Shown piece by piece: positions 1 through 8,804 of a DNA stretch of 64,000 bases (its first letter is position 1; each line of letters starts with the position of its first letter). Origin of the DNA: Pseudomonas fluorescens (GTDB taxonomy: Bacteria > Pseudomonadota > Gammaproteobacteria > Pseudomonadales > Pseudomonadaceae); contig NZ_CP015225.1 in assembly GCF_001623525.1 (NCBI RefSeq), positions 4,290,501-4,354,500 of the forward strand, written 5' to 3'. Below the pieces are notes generated by a model, which searched no databases, was not told the DNA's origin, and worked only from the letters and a program-made list of their open reading frames with translations. Position numbers and translations under genes: made by a program.

Positions 1-905
1 TCCTTGATACGCATGAAATGTCCGCTGACCAGGGCGTTTTCATTGCTGCCGCCTTCTGCCACGCAGTGGTCGGCGCCGTGGCGCTCGAGGGCGCGTCGGG
101 TCAGATGCTTGCCGTCGTCACGGGCGCAGAAACCACCGGGATAGTGATAGTCCTCGAGCACAGGACGCTGTCGATTGTCGAGTTGGGTTTGCAGTAACGA
201 ACCGGGCCTGCGGAAGTCGTAATCGCGCAACGTCACGGCAGTGGTACGGGTCTGGAGCCGCACCGCCAGGCGCTTGATGGCCGGCTCGTCGGTAGCCATG
301 CCGCTGTCCGGCAGGTATAGCGTCGACTCAGGCAGGCGGGGAAACACCGTCTGGTCGTCACCGAACACCAGCAGATGACCGCAAGGGCGGTGCCTGAAGT
401 GATAATGGATACCGACTTCGGCGCAGATCCGCTCGATGAAGGCCAGGTCGCTTTCGCCATACTGCACACAATACTCGCGTTCGGGATATTGGCCGCCAAG
501 CGTGAACTGGCAGGCATCCGCCAGGATCCCGTGCTCCTTCAACACCCGGGCGACGATATCGGGTACGTTCAGGCGCTGGAAAATCCGCTGGTTGATGCGA
601 TGGCGCAAGTAGGCCAGGCGGGGCACCAGGCTGATCTGGTAACGGGTCAGGCGTTTGCCCGAATCCCCCTGGGCCACGCTATAGACCTGACCGTGTACGC
701 CACTGTCCCGATCATCGAACCCCAGAAATGCCTGGCGATGCAGGAGCTCTTCCAGCGCCAGGTCAGACCGCTCGCTGACCAGTTCCAGGTCAAAGCGATA
801 GGGTTGGCTGATGGCCTCCTGCCCCTTGAACTCAAGCACTTTGAGTTCACTCGGCCCGCTGTCGAGCGTTAGCGTGAAACGTGATGGATTGGCAGGCGCG
901 AACAT
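1..905 (-). CDS. vgrG: Type VI secretion tip protein VgrG, N-terminal part (gene runs off the window)
   Basis: VgrG trimers form the spike at the tip of the type VI secretion tube and carry effectors or PAAR caps. The reverse strand is open from the ATG at 905 to the window edge (about 301 codons). It begins MFAPANPSRFTLTLDSG, the usual VgrG opening, and continues with the gp27-like segment (EAISQPYRFDLELVSE, then CQFTLGGQYPEREYCVQYGE), which matches the first beta-barrel domain of the family. An AAGGA ribosome-binding site precedes the ATG. The gp5/needle part and any C-terminal extension lie outside, so cargo type cannot be judged. No tss structural genes occur in the window, so this looks like a vgrG away from the main T6SS cluster. 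Family call is firm; completeness is unknown. Confidence 0.88.
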   Translation of the reverse strand, partial: MFAPANPSRFTLTLDSGPSELKVLEFKGQEAISQPYRFDLELVSERSDLALEELLHRQAFLGFDDRDSGVHGQVYSVAQGDSGKRLTRYQISLVPRLAYLRHRINQRIFQRLNVPDIVARVLKEHGILADACQFTLGGQYPEREYCVQYGESDLAFIERICAEVGIHYHFRHRPCGHLLVFGDDQTVFPRLPESTLYLPDSGMATDEPAIKRLAVRLQTRTTAVTLRDYDFRRPGSLLQTQLDNRQRPVLEDYHYPGGFCARDDGKHLTRRALERHGADHCVAEGGSNENALVSGHFMRIK

Positions 906-1173
906 CCGATGTCCTTTGCTGAGTGGAGGCCAGCGATTCTGCATCAGCCATCGGAAAGTTGATCGACGCTCAGGAAAAACAGATTTTCCTTACATACACA
1001 AAGCTAAAAGCTGCAAAACGTGTGGCGCTTTCCGACAGACAATCCTTGCATCACGCCCTTCAGAAACCGTCGCACGAATGAATCAGCAACTTCTTACAAC
1101 GCAACAGGACTCTGACTGCAAGTTCGCGTGATAACGTTTTTTACCCGATTACAAAAAGCAAAGGACGCAACCC

Positions 1174-1668
1174 ATGACCATTCGCTACGCAAAGATTGCA
1201 ATGATCCTGGCGCTCGCCGCATTCGCCTTCCTGACCGTGTTCAACAACATCACGGACTACAGCTCCAATTTCAATTTCGTCCATCACGTGCTGAGTATGG
1301 ACACCACCTTCCCCGACAATGCCGCCCGGTATCGTGCGATCGACCAACCCTGGGTGTGGCACGGCGCCTATTGGCTGATCATCCTCGGTGAAGCCATCAC
1401 GGCAGGCCTGCTGGGCTACGGCGCGCTGCTGCTGTGGCAGGCGCGCAAGGCCGAGGGCGCGGTGTTCGCACGTGCCAAGGGGTGGGCCATCGCCGGCTTG
1501 ACGGTGGGTTTTTTCGTCTGGTTTTTCGGCTTCATGGTCGTTGGCGGCGAATGGTTTCTGATGTGGCAGTCAGAAATCTGGAATGGCCAGGATGCCGCGT
1601 TCAGATTCTACATGGCGATCCTGGGCGTGCTGATCTTCCTCAACCAGGCGGATCCCGACATGGCGTGA
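1174..1668 (+). CDS. DUF2165 family small integral membrane protein
   Basis: A 164-residue membrane protein with about four hydrophobic segments (roughly residues 6-24, 62-86, 102-125 and 141-157). The motif FNNITDYSSNFNFVHHVLSMD after the first segment and the tryptophan-rich GGEWFLMWQSEIWNGQ before the last are characteristic of DUF2165 proteins (predicted small integral membrane proteins). The biochemical role of the family is unknown. An AAAGGA ribosome-binding site sits a few bases before the ATG. It is monocistronic between vgrG (divergent) and a secreted lyase-like gene, and nothing links it functionally to either. Confidence 0.8.
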   Translation: MTIRYAKIAMILALAAFAFLTVFNNITDYSSNFNFVHHVLSMDTTFPDNAARYRAIDQPWVWHGAYWLIILGEAITAGLLGYGALLLWQARKAEGAVFARAKGWAIAGLTVGFFVWFFGFMVVGGEWFLMWQSEIWNGQDAAFRFYMAILGVLIFLNQADPDMA

Positions 1669-1758
1669 GCGCCGTGAGCATCGCGGGCCCACATCACGCT
1701 TCCCATAAGTGTCGAAAGTTTCACGTCAACAACATCAAGAACTTCAGGAAACTCACTG

Positions 1759-2523
1759 ATGAAATTTCCCCTGCTCGCCGCTGCGAGCCTGATCACTGCC
1801 TTTCATCTTTGCCCCCCCGCGGAGGCCCACTTGATTTGGAATGGAGACGCCGCCAATCCTATCGGTAAAGAAAAAATATTCGCGAATGCCGTGAGTGAAT
1901 GCCCAGCCCCGTCCAGCATCACCGTGGTAGACGATGATGACCGAGGCAAATCCTGGTTATTCCATAAAGGCGCCGGCGAGCCCCGCTGCGAAGCACGCAA
2001 TATCAGGACTGGCGCCAATCACACACCCTATCGATTCGAAAAGGACAGAACCTATTTTATTGGCTGGTCATTCAAGTTGAATGACACCCAGAGCAATCAT
2101 CATCCATTCCAGTGGAAGTCCTATGAAGCGGGGCATCAACAAAACTATCCGTTCCTGATGAGTGCCAAGGACGGCAACTTGAGGCTTTTCTACTACGGCA
2201 TGCCAGGCGAGACATCCGGTGTGATCTGGACCCAACCTATTGAACCGCTGAAGTGGTACTGCCTGGTCTTGGCCATCCATACTTCCAATCAATCAAGCAG
2301 CGGTTGGACGCAGTTATGGTTCGAGGGTCAGGCACAGACCTTCAGCAACGGCCAGAAACGCTTTTCCGGAAGAACCTGGGACGGCGCGAACATAGGTGCG
2401 AACGAGCCTAAATGGGGCGTTTACAATAAGCATCAGCCAGGCGTCATGGAGGATGTGAAGAACTATATTTCCGGCCTGAAGATCGGCACCACGTACGCCG
2501 ATGTCGAACAGTCCTGTCATTGA
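1759..2523 (+). CDS. Secreted heparin-lyase-I-like polysaccharide lyase
   Basis: A 254-residue exported protein. Residues 1-23 form a clear Sec signal peptide ending PAEA before HLIWNG. The mature part shows the jelly-roll pattern of the heparin lyase I-like family (Pfam Polysacc_lyase): an early RCEARN-type basic segment, FQWKSYEAGHQQNYPF, then a C-terminal stretch with WTQLWFEGQAQ and PKWGVYNKHQ, the latter typical of the lyase fold's final strands. Members cleave uronate-containing polysaccharides by beta-elimination; the substrate cannot be told from sequence. Four cysteines in the mature part suggest periplasmic or extracellular disulfides. The gene stands alone and ends about 60 bp before a strong terminator hairpin shared with putP. 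The family assignment is fairly sure; the substrate is open. Confidence 0.7.
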   Translation: MKFPLLAAASLITAFHLCPPAEAHLIWNGDAANPIGKEKIFANAVSECPAPSSITVVDDDDRGKSWLFHKGAGEPRCEARNIRTGANHTPYRFEKDRTYFIGWSFKLNDTQSNHHPFQWKSYEAGHQQNYPFLMSAKDGNLRLFYYGMPGETSGVIWTQPIEPLKWYCLVLAIHTSNQSSSGWTQLWFEGQAQTFSNGQKRFSGRTWDGANIGANEPKWGVYNKHQPGVMEDVKNYISGLKIGTTYADVEQSCH

Positions 2524-2587
2524 GGGGCTGGATTCGCTCGGTGAGCCATACGTTTTGCCAGTCCCATCCCACCTGACACCCGTAAAA

Positions 2588-2620
2588 AAGGCCCGCCTCC
2601 ATTGGAGACGGGCCGTTTTC
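2588..2620. terminator. Bidirectional intrinsic terminator between the lyase gene and putP
   Basis: A GC-rich stem (GGCCCGCCTCC / GGAGACGGGCC, one mismatch, loop ATT) is flanked by an A-run on the left and a TTTT run on the right, so it can terminate the plus-strand lyase transcript and the minus-strand putP transcript, which converge here. Confidence 0.75.
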
Positions 2621-2662
2621 ATGCAAGTCGTCCTGCGAGCCATCAAGGCCTCGCCGAAGGCC

Positions 2663-4147
2663 TTACTGGTTCAGGCGAAAATCTTTTTCCGCCGCGTCGA
2701 AGCGCTGCAGCATACCGGCGGTAGGCGCGCCCATCTTGCTGACGAAGTAGATAGCCAGGCTGGCGAAGATGAAGCCCGGGATGATTTCGTACAGGCCCAG
2801 CAACGCGAAATGCTTCCAGACGATCACGGTGATCGCACCCACCAGAATGCCGGCGAGCGCGCCATTGCGGGTCATGTTTTTCCAGATCACGGAGATCAGC
2901 ACAACCGGGCCGAAGGCGGCACCAAAACCGGCCCAGGCGTAGCTCACTAGGCCCAGTACGCGGTTTTCCGGGTTGGCGGCCAGGGCAATGGCGACCAGGG
3001 CCACCAGCAGCACCATGGCGCGGCCGACCCAGACCAGTTCCAGCTGGGAAGCGCCCTTGCGCAGGAAGGTCTTGTAGAAGTCTTCGGTCAGGGCACTGGA
3101 GCACACCAGCAACTGGCAACTCAGGGTGCTCATCACCGCCGCCAGGATGGCCGACAGCAACACACCGGCAACCCAAGGGTTGAACAGGATCTTCGCCAGC
3201 TCGATGAACACCCGCTCTGGGTTCTCGGTCACGGGACCGGCCACGTCAGGGTGCGCCGAGAAGTAAGCGATACCGAAGAAGCCCACAGCCACGGTGCCGC
3301 CCAGGCACAGGATCATCCAGGTCATGGAAATGCGACGGGCATTGGCGATCGACTTGACCGAATCCGCCGCCATGAAGCGCGCCAGGATGTGCGGCTGGCC
3401 GAAGTAGCCCAGGCCCCAGCCCATCAGCGAGATGATGCCGATGAAGGTGGTGTTTTTCAGCATGTCGAACGACGTAGGATCTTTTGCTTCGATGGCCAGG
3501 AACGTGGTGTCCACACCACCGGTAGCCAGCAGCACGATGATCGGCGTGAGGATCAGCGCAAAGATCATCAGGGTGGCTTGTACGGTGTCGGTCCAGCTCA
3601 CGGCCAGGAAACCACCGACGAAGGTGTAGGCAATGGTCGCTGCAGCACCGGCCCACAGCGCCGTCTCGTAAGACATGCCGAAGGTGCTTTCGAACAGACG
3701 GGCACCGGCCACGATGCCGGAAGCGCAGTAGATGGTGAAGAACACCAGGATCACCACCGCAGAGATGATCCGCAGCACGCCGCTCTTGTCTTCGAAACGG
3801 CTGGAGAAGTAGTCCGGCAGCGTCAGTGCGTCACCGTTGTGCTCGGTCTGAACCCGCAGGCGACCGGCCACGAACAACCAGTTCAGGTAGGCACCGGCGA
3901 TCAGGCCGATGGCGATCCAACTTTCCGACAGGCCGGACATGTAGATTGCACCGGGCAAACCCATCAACAACCAGCCGCTCATGTCGGAAGCACCTGCAGA
4001 CAGTGCCGTCACCACGCTGCCCAGGCTACGACCGCCCAGGATGTAATCGGAAAGGTTGTTGGTGGAGCGGTAAGCCATCAGACCGATCAGGACCATGGCT
4101 GCGATATAGATCACGAAAGTGATCAAGGTGGGATTACTAACACTCAT
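2663..4147 (-). CDS. putP: Sodium/proline symporter PutP
   Basis: PutP is the Na+-coupled proline importer of the inner membrane (SSS family). The 494-residue product has the family's usual length and about 13 hydrophobic segments. The N-terminus carries the conserved SDYILGGRSLG and SAGASDMSGWLLMGLPGA motifs, the latter holding the Na+- and proline-binding residues of TM2; later GWGLGYFGQPHILARFMA and SCQLLVCSSALTEDFY are also classic PutP signatures. It is divergent from putA across a 462-bp gap rich in PutA-type boxes, so the two are expected to be co-regulated by PutA. It ends about 40 bp before a bidirectional terminator. Nothing is truncated or unusual. Confidence 0.95.
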   Translation of the reverse strand: MSVSNPTLITFVIYIAAMVLIGLMAYRSTNNLSDYILGGRSLGSVVTALSAGASDMSGWLLMGLPGAIYMSGLSESWIAIGLIAGAYLNWLFVAGRLRVQTEHNGDALTLPDYFSSRFEDKSGVLRIISAVVILVFFTIYCASGIVAGARLFESTFGMSYETALWAGAAATIAYTFVGGFLAVSWTDTVQATLMIFALILTPIIVLLATGGVDTTFLAIEAKDPTSFDMLKNTTFIGIISLMGWGLGYFGQPHILARFMAADSVKSIANARRISMTWMILCLGGTVAVGFFGIAYFSAHPDVAGPVTENPERVFIELAKILFNPWVAGVLLSAILAAVMSTLSCQLLVCSSALTEDFYKTFLRKGASQLELVWVGRAMVLLVALVAIALAANPENRVLGLVSYAWAGFGAAFGPVVLISVIWKNMTRNGALAGILVGAITVIVWKHFALLGLYEIIPGFIFASLAIYFVSKMGAPTAGMLQRFDAAEKDFRLNQ

Positions 4148-4609
4148 GAGTTACGCCCTGGCTTTGTTTTTATGTAGCGGTGGCAGTTGAAAGCGTCGAC
4201 AACACAGACGTTGTAGCGACGATTTGCAGTCCCGCGAATTTATGACTGATGTTTCCCCAGGAAAGCCATCAGCCGATGCCCCTCGGCTTTGAACCGGTTG
4301 CACCTTGGCCGCGAATGCTATTCAACAAATCAAATAAGGTGCAACCAGTTTCGTTCGAATAAGTTGCACCTGATCGGTTTTATCGCAAAATCTGTGTTTT
4401 TTGCTCCCTTTTAGTGCAGTTCCCAGCGCTCAGCTAGAAGCCAAAGCACTAAGCCGGTGCAGAATCAACCGGACGATATTTGCTTCCGGATGAGCTGCCT
4501 GTCATTTCGAGAAAAAAAGGGTTGCACCCGGTTGCACCTCAATCATCCCGCAGCTAATCTTGCCGCCAGCTGATGCCACGCGATACGTGGTAAACATGAG
4601 GATAAAAAT
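4148..4609. promoter_or_regulatory. putP-putA divergent control region with five GTTGCA operator boxes
   Basis: This 462-bp gap contains five copies of GTTGCA(CC), the recognition core described for the PutA ribbon-helix-helix repressor. They lie at 4297-4302 (+), 4340-4345 (reverse), 4363-4368 (+), 4521-4526 (+) and 4531-4536 (+); the last two are a direct pair with 10-bp spacing, one helical turn, about 75 bp upstream of the putA start. The first three lie 150-215 bp upstream of the putP start. A sixth copy lies inside the putA coding region at 4750-4755. The rest of the gap is AT-richer than its surroundings and should hold both promoters. The boxes are seen directly; binding is inferred from the E. 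coli/Salmonella precedent. Confidence 0.75.
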
Positions 4610-7600
4610 ATGGCTACCACCACCCTTGGGGTCAAACTCGATGACCCGACCCGCGAACGCCTCAAGGCGGCCGCAACCTCGATTGATCGCACGCCGCACT
4701 GGCTGATCAAGCAGGCAATTTTCAATTACCTGGAAAAACTCGAGGGTGGTGCAACCCTGACCGAGCTGAACGGTTCACCTCGCACCGACAGCGACGATGC
4801 TGGCGATGTGCAAGTCGACCATGCTCACCAATGCTTCCTCGAATTTGCCGAGAGCATCCTGCCGCAATCGGTCCTGCGCGCCTCCATCACGGCCGCTTAC
4901 CGTCGCCCAGAGCCGGAAGTGGTGCCGATGCTGATCGAGCAGGCCCGCCTGCCGGCACAAATGGCCGAAGCCACCAACAAACTGGCGGCTTCGATTGCTG
5001 AAAAACTGCGCAACCAGAAAAGTGCCGGCGGCCGTGCCGGTATCGTTCAGGGTTTGCTGCAGGAATTTTCCCTGTCGTCCCAGGAAGGCGTAGCACTGAT
5101 GTGCCTGGCCGAGGCGCTGCTGCGCATCCCGGACAAAGGCACCCGTGACGCCCTGATCCGCGACAAGATCAGCACCGGCAACTGGCAGCCACACTTGGGC
5201 AACAGCCCGTCGCTGTTCGTCAACGCCGCCACGTGGGGCCTGCTGCTGACTGGCAAGCTGGTCGCTACCCATAACGAAGCGGGCCTGACCTCTTCCCTGA
5301 GCCGCATCATCGGCAAGAGCGGCGAACCGATGATCCGCAAGGGCGTCGACATGGCCATGCGCCTGATGGGCGAGCAGTTCGTCACCGGTGAAACCATCGC
5401 CGAGGCCCTGGCCAACGCCAGCAAGTTCGAAGCCAAAGGCTTCCGCTATTCCTACGACATGCTAGGTGAAGCCGCACTCACCGAACACGATGCGCAGAAG
5501 TACCTGGCCTCGTACGAACAAGCCATCCACTCGATCGGCAAAGCGTCCCACGGTCGTGGGATTTATGAAGGCCCAGGCATTTCCATCAAGCTGTCCGCCC
5601 TGCACCCACGTTACAGCCGCGCCCAGTACGAGCGCGTCATGGACGAGCTGTACCCACGCCTGCTGTCGCTGACCCTGCTGGCCAAGCAATACGACATCGG
5701 CCTGAACATCGACGCCGAAGAGGCCGACCGCCTCGAGCTGTCGCTGGATCTGCTCGAGCGCCTGTGCTTCGAGCCGCAATTGACCGGCTGGAACGGCATC
5801 GGCTTCGTGATCCAGGCCTACCAGAAGCGTTGCCCGTACGTGATCGACTATGTGATCGACCTGGCTCGTCGCAGCCGTCATCGCCTGATGATTCGCCTGG
5901 TAAAAGGCGCGTACTGGGACAGCGAAATCAAGCGCGCCCAGGTCGAAGGCCTGGAAGGCTATCCGGTCTATACCCGCAAGGTGTACACCGACGTGTCCTA
6001 CATCGCCTGCGCCCGCAAACTGCTGTCGGTGCCGGAAGTCATCTACCCGCAGTTCGCCACGCACAACGCCCATACCCTGGCAGCCATCTACCACATCGCC
6101 GGTCAGAACTATTACCCGGGCCAGTACGAATTCCAGTGCCTGCACGGCATGGGTGAACCCCTGTACGAACAGGTTGTAGGCAAGGTTTCCGAAGGCAAGC
6201 TGAACCGTCCGTGCCGCGTGTACGCTCCGGTCGGCACTCACGAAACACTGCTGGCGTACCTGGTACGTCGCCTACTGGAAAACGGCGCGAACACTTCGTT
6301 CGTCAACCGTATCGCCGACCAGTCCATCTCGATTCAGGAGCTGGTGGCCGATCCAGTGGCCAGCATCGAGCAGATGGCGACGCTGGAAGGCGGTTTCGGC
6401 CTGCCGCACCCGCGCATCCCGCTGCCGCGCGACCTGTATGGCAGCGACCGGGCCAACTCCAGCGGCATCGACCTGGCCAACGAACATCGTTTGGCGTCGC
6501 TGTCCTGCGCCCTGCTTGCCACTGCCCATAACGATTGGAAAGCCGTGCCGATGCTCGGCTGCGCCGCCAGCGAAGAAACCCCGGCCCCGGTACTGAACCC
6601 GTCCGATCACCGCGACGTGGTTGGCCATGTGCAGGAAGCCACGGTCGCCGATGTCGACAACGCCATCCAGTGCGCCCTCAACGCCGCACCGATCTGGCAA
6701 GCCACGCCGCCAGCCGAGCGCGCCGCGATCCTCGAACGTGCCGCCGACCTGATGGAAGGCGAGATCCAGCCGCTGATGGGCCTCCTGGCCCGCGAAGCCG
6801 GCAAGACCTTCGCCAACGCCATTGCTGAAGTGCGTGAAGCGGTGGATTTCCTGCGCTACTACGCGGTGCAGGCGCGCAACGATTTCACCAACGATGCCCA
6901 CCGCCCACTGGGTCCGGTGGTCTGCATCAGCCCGTGGAACTTCCCGCTGGCGATTTTCAGCGGCCAGGTCGCCGCTGCCCTGGCCGCCGGTAACCCGGTA
7001 TTGGCCAAGCCCGCCGAGCAGACGCCATTGGTGGCGGCCCAGGCGGTGCGCCTGATGCTTGAAGCCGGCATTCCGGAAGGCGTGCTGCAGCTGCTGCCGG
7101 GGCGCGGCGAAACCGTCGGAGCCCGCCTGGTGGGTGACGAGCGGGTCAAAGGCGTGATGTTCACCGGCTCCACCGAAGTCGCGCGCCTGCTGCAACGCAA
7201 CATAGCCGGGCGCCTGGACAACCAGGGCCGTCCGATCCCGCTGATCGCCGAAACCGGCGGCCAGAACGCCATGATCGTCGACTCCTCGGCGCTGACCGAA
7301 CAAGTGGTCATCGACGTGGTGTCGTCGGCCTTCGACAGTGCCGGCCAGCGTTGTTCGGCCCTGCGGGTCCTGTGCCTGCAGGAAGATTCCGCCGACCGCG
7401 TCATCGAAATGCTCAAGGGCGCCATGGCCGAATCGCGCCTCGGCAACCCTGAGCGCCTGTCCGTGGACATCGGTCCGGTGATCGACGCCGAAGCCAAGGC
7501 TGGCATCGAGAAACACATCCAGGCCATGCGCGACAAGGGTCGCACCGTGTACCAGATGGCAATCGCCGACAGTGACGAGTGCAAGCGCGGCACCTTCGTG

Positions 7601-8563
7601 ATGCCAACCCTGATCGAGCTGGAAAGCTTCGACGAGCTGCAGCGCGAGATCTTCGGTCCGGTGCTGCACGTGGTGCGCTACAAGCGCAAGGAACTGGGCC
7701 AGCTGATCGACCAGATCAACGCCTCCGGCTATGGCCTGACCCTGGGCGTGCATACGCGCATCGACGAGACCATCGCCAAGGTGATCGACAATGTCCATGC
7801 CGGTAACGTCTACGTGAACCGCAACATTGTCGGCGCTGTGGTCGGCGTGCAGCCGTTTGGCGGCGAAGGCCTGTCGGGCACCGGTCCCAAGGCCGGTGGT
7901 CCGCTGTACCTGTACCGCCTGCTGTCGACACGTCCTACCGATGCGATCCAGCAATCCTTCGCCCGTGGTGATGCCCTCACCGCGCCGGACCTGCGTTTGC
8001 GCGACGCCATGAGCAAACCGCTGACCGCCCTGCAAGCCTGGGCCGACAGCCAGAAGCTCGCCGAGCTGAGCGCCCTGTGCGTGCAGTTCGCGGCTCAATC
8101 GCAAAGCGGTATTACCCGGACTCTGACCGGCCCGACCGGCGAGCGCAACAGCTATGCCATCCTGCCGCGCGAGCACGTGTTGTGCCTGGCCGACGTGGAA
8201 GGCGACCTGCTGACACAACTGGCGGCCGTACTGGCGGTGGGCGGCTCGGCTGTGTGGCCGGAAACCGACACCAGCAAGGCTTTGTTCGCACGCTTGCCGA
8301 AGGAGATTCAGGCGCGCATCCAGCGGGTGGCTGACTGGAGCAAGGACGAGGTGCTGTTCGACGCGGTCCTGCACCACGGCGATTCGGATCAACTGCGCGG
8401 CGTTTGCCAACAGGTAGCCAAGCGCACCGGCGCTATCGTCGGGGTCCATGGCCTGTCCCAGGGCGAGACCAGCGTGGCGCTGGAGCGTCTGGTGATCGAG
8501 CGAGCCTTGAGCGTCAACACCGCGGCCGCGGGTGGTAACGCCAGCTTGATGACTATCGGTTAA
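4610..8563 (+). CDS. putA: Trifunctional PutA: transcriptional repressor, proline dehydrogenase and P5C dehydrogenase
   Basis: PutA oxidises proline to glutamate in two steps at the inner membrane and represses the put genes when proline is absent. The 1317-residue length fits the trifunctional class. Residues 1-47 form the ribbon-helix-helix DNA-binding domain (TTTLGVKLDDPTRERLKAA). Residues about 260-560 are the FAD-dependent barrel with GRGIYEGPGISIKLSALHPRY and the LVKGAYWDSEIKRAQ motif. Residues about 640-1120 are the NAD-dependent aldehyde dehydrogenase domain, with SPWNFPLAIFSGQ, the glutamate of ETGGQNA, and catalytic Cys915 in SAGQRCSALR. The remaining 190 residues are the conserved C-terminal domain that closes the substrate tunnel. 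The start follows a GAGGA site. It is divergent from putP. Confidence 0.97.
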   Translation: MATTTLGVKLDDPTRERLKAAATSIDRTPHWLIKQAIFNYLEKLEGGATLTELNGSPRTDSDDAGDVQVDHAHQCFLEFAESILPQSVLRASITAAYRRPEPEVVPMLIEQARLPAQMAEATNKLAASIAEKLRNQKSAGGRAGIVQGLLQEFSLSSQEGVALMCLAEALLRIPDKGTRDALIRDKISTGNWQPHLGNSPSLFVNAATWGLLLTGKLVATHNEAGLTSSLSRIIGKSGEPMIRKGVDMAMRLMGEQFVTGETIAEALANASKFEAKGFRYSYDMLGEAALTEHDAQKYLASYEQAIHSIGKASHGRGIYEGPGISIKLSALHPRYSRAQYERVMDELYPRLLSLTLLAKQYDIGLNIDAEEADRLELSLDLLERLCFEPQLTGWNGIGFVIQAYQKRCPYVIDYVIDLARRSRHRLMIRLVKGAYWDSEIKRAQVEGLEGYPVYTRKVYTDVSYIACARKLLSVPEVIYPQFATHNAHTLAAIYHIAGQNYYPGQYEFQCLHGMGEPLYEQVVGKVSEGKLNRPCRVYAPVGTHETLLAYLVRRLLENGANTSFVNRIADQSISIQELVADPVASIEQMATLEGGFGLPHPRIPLPRDLYGSDRANSSGIDLANEHRLASLSCALLATAHNDWKAVPMLGCAASEETPAPVLNPSDHRDVVGHVQEATVADVDNAIQCALNAAPIWQATPPAERAAILERAADLMEGEIQPLMGLLAREAGKTFANAIAEVREAVDFLRYYAVQARNDFTNDAHRPLGPVVCISPWNFPLAIFSGQVAAALAAGNPVLAKPAEQTPLVAAQAVRLMLEAGIPEGVLQLLPGRGETVGARLVGDERVKGVMFTGSTEVARLLQRNIAGRLDNQGRPIPLIAETGGQNAMIVDSSALTEQVVIDVVSSAFDSAGQRCSALRVLCLQEDSADRVIEMLKGAMAESRLGNPERLSVDIGPVIDAEAKAGIEKHIQAMRDKGRTVYQMAIADSDECKRGTFVMPTLIELESFDELQREIFGPVLHVVRYKRKELGQLIDQINASGYGLTLGVHTRIDETIAKVIDNVHAGNVYVNRNIVGAVVGVQPFGGEGLSGTGPKAGGPLYLYRLLSTRPTDAIQQSFARGDALTAPDLRLRDAMSKPLTALQAWADSQKLAELSALCVQFAAQSQSGITRTLTGPTGERNSYAILPREHVLCLADVEGDLLTQLAAVLAVGGSAVWPETDTSKALFARLPKEIQARIQRVADWSKDEVLFDAVLHHGDSDQLRGVCQQVAKRTGAIVGVHGLSQGETSVALERLVIERALSVNTAAAGGNASLMTIG

Positions 8564-8574
8564 ACCGCTGCAAC

Positions 8575-8599
8575 CCAGGCACCTGCAATGGGTGCCTGG
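8575..8599 (+). terminator. Hairpin after putA, probable weak terminator
   Basis: A perfect 9-bp stem CCAGGCACC/GGTGCCTGG with a 7-base loop begins 11 bp after the putA stop. No U-run follows, so termination may be weak or the hairpin may protect the 3' end. Confidence 0.45.
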
Positions 8600-8612
8600 C
8601 AATCCAATCCCT

Positions 8613-8697
8613 GTGTGCGAGCTTGCTCGCGATAGCGGTGGTTCAGTCAGGAATGTTGTCGACTGAGATACCGCTATCGCGAGCAAGCTCGCCCCCC
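8613..8697. repeat. REPIN (paired REP palindromes, GAGCTTGCTC type)
   Basis: Two inverted REP elements, GCGAGCTTGCTCGCGATAGC and its reverse complement, are separated by about 30 bp of unrelated sequence. This is the typical extragenic twin-palindrome of fluorescent pseudomonads, here between putA and an acyl-CoA dehydrogenase gene. Confidence 0.85.
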
Positions 8698-8804
8698 ATT
8701 GGGATTAGTGTCGCCCGCACCTCTGCATCACTACCATCAATCATCCTGTTCAGCCTTTATCAGCACGCCTAGACTCGGCCCATCCCAAAAAAAGGTAAGC
8801 CGCC

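Noticed and set aside
6272..8686. An 804-codon open frame antisense to putA
   Set aside because: It lies fully opposite putA's conserved catalytic domains; its translation is rich in Gln, His, Gly and Val with no family motif. It is a third-position GC artefact.
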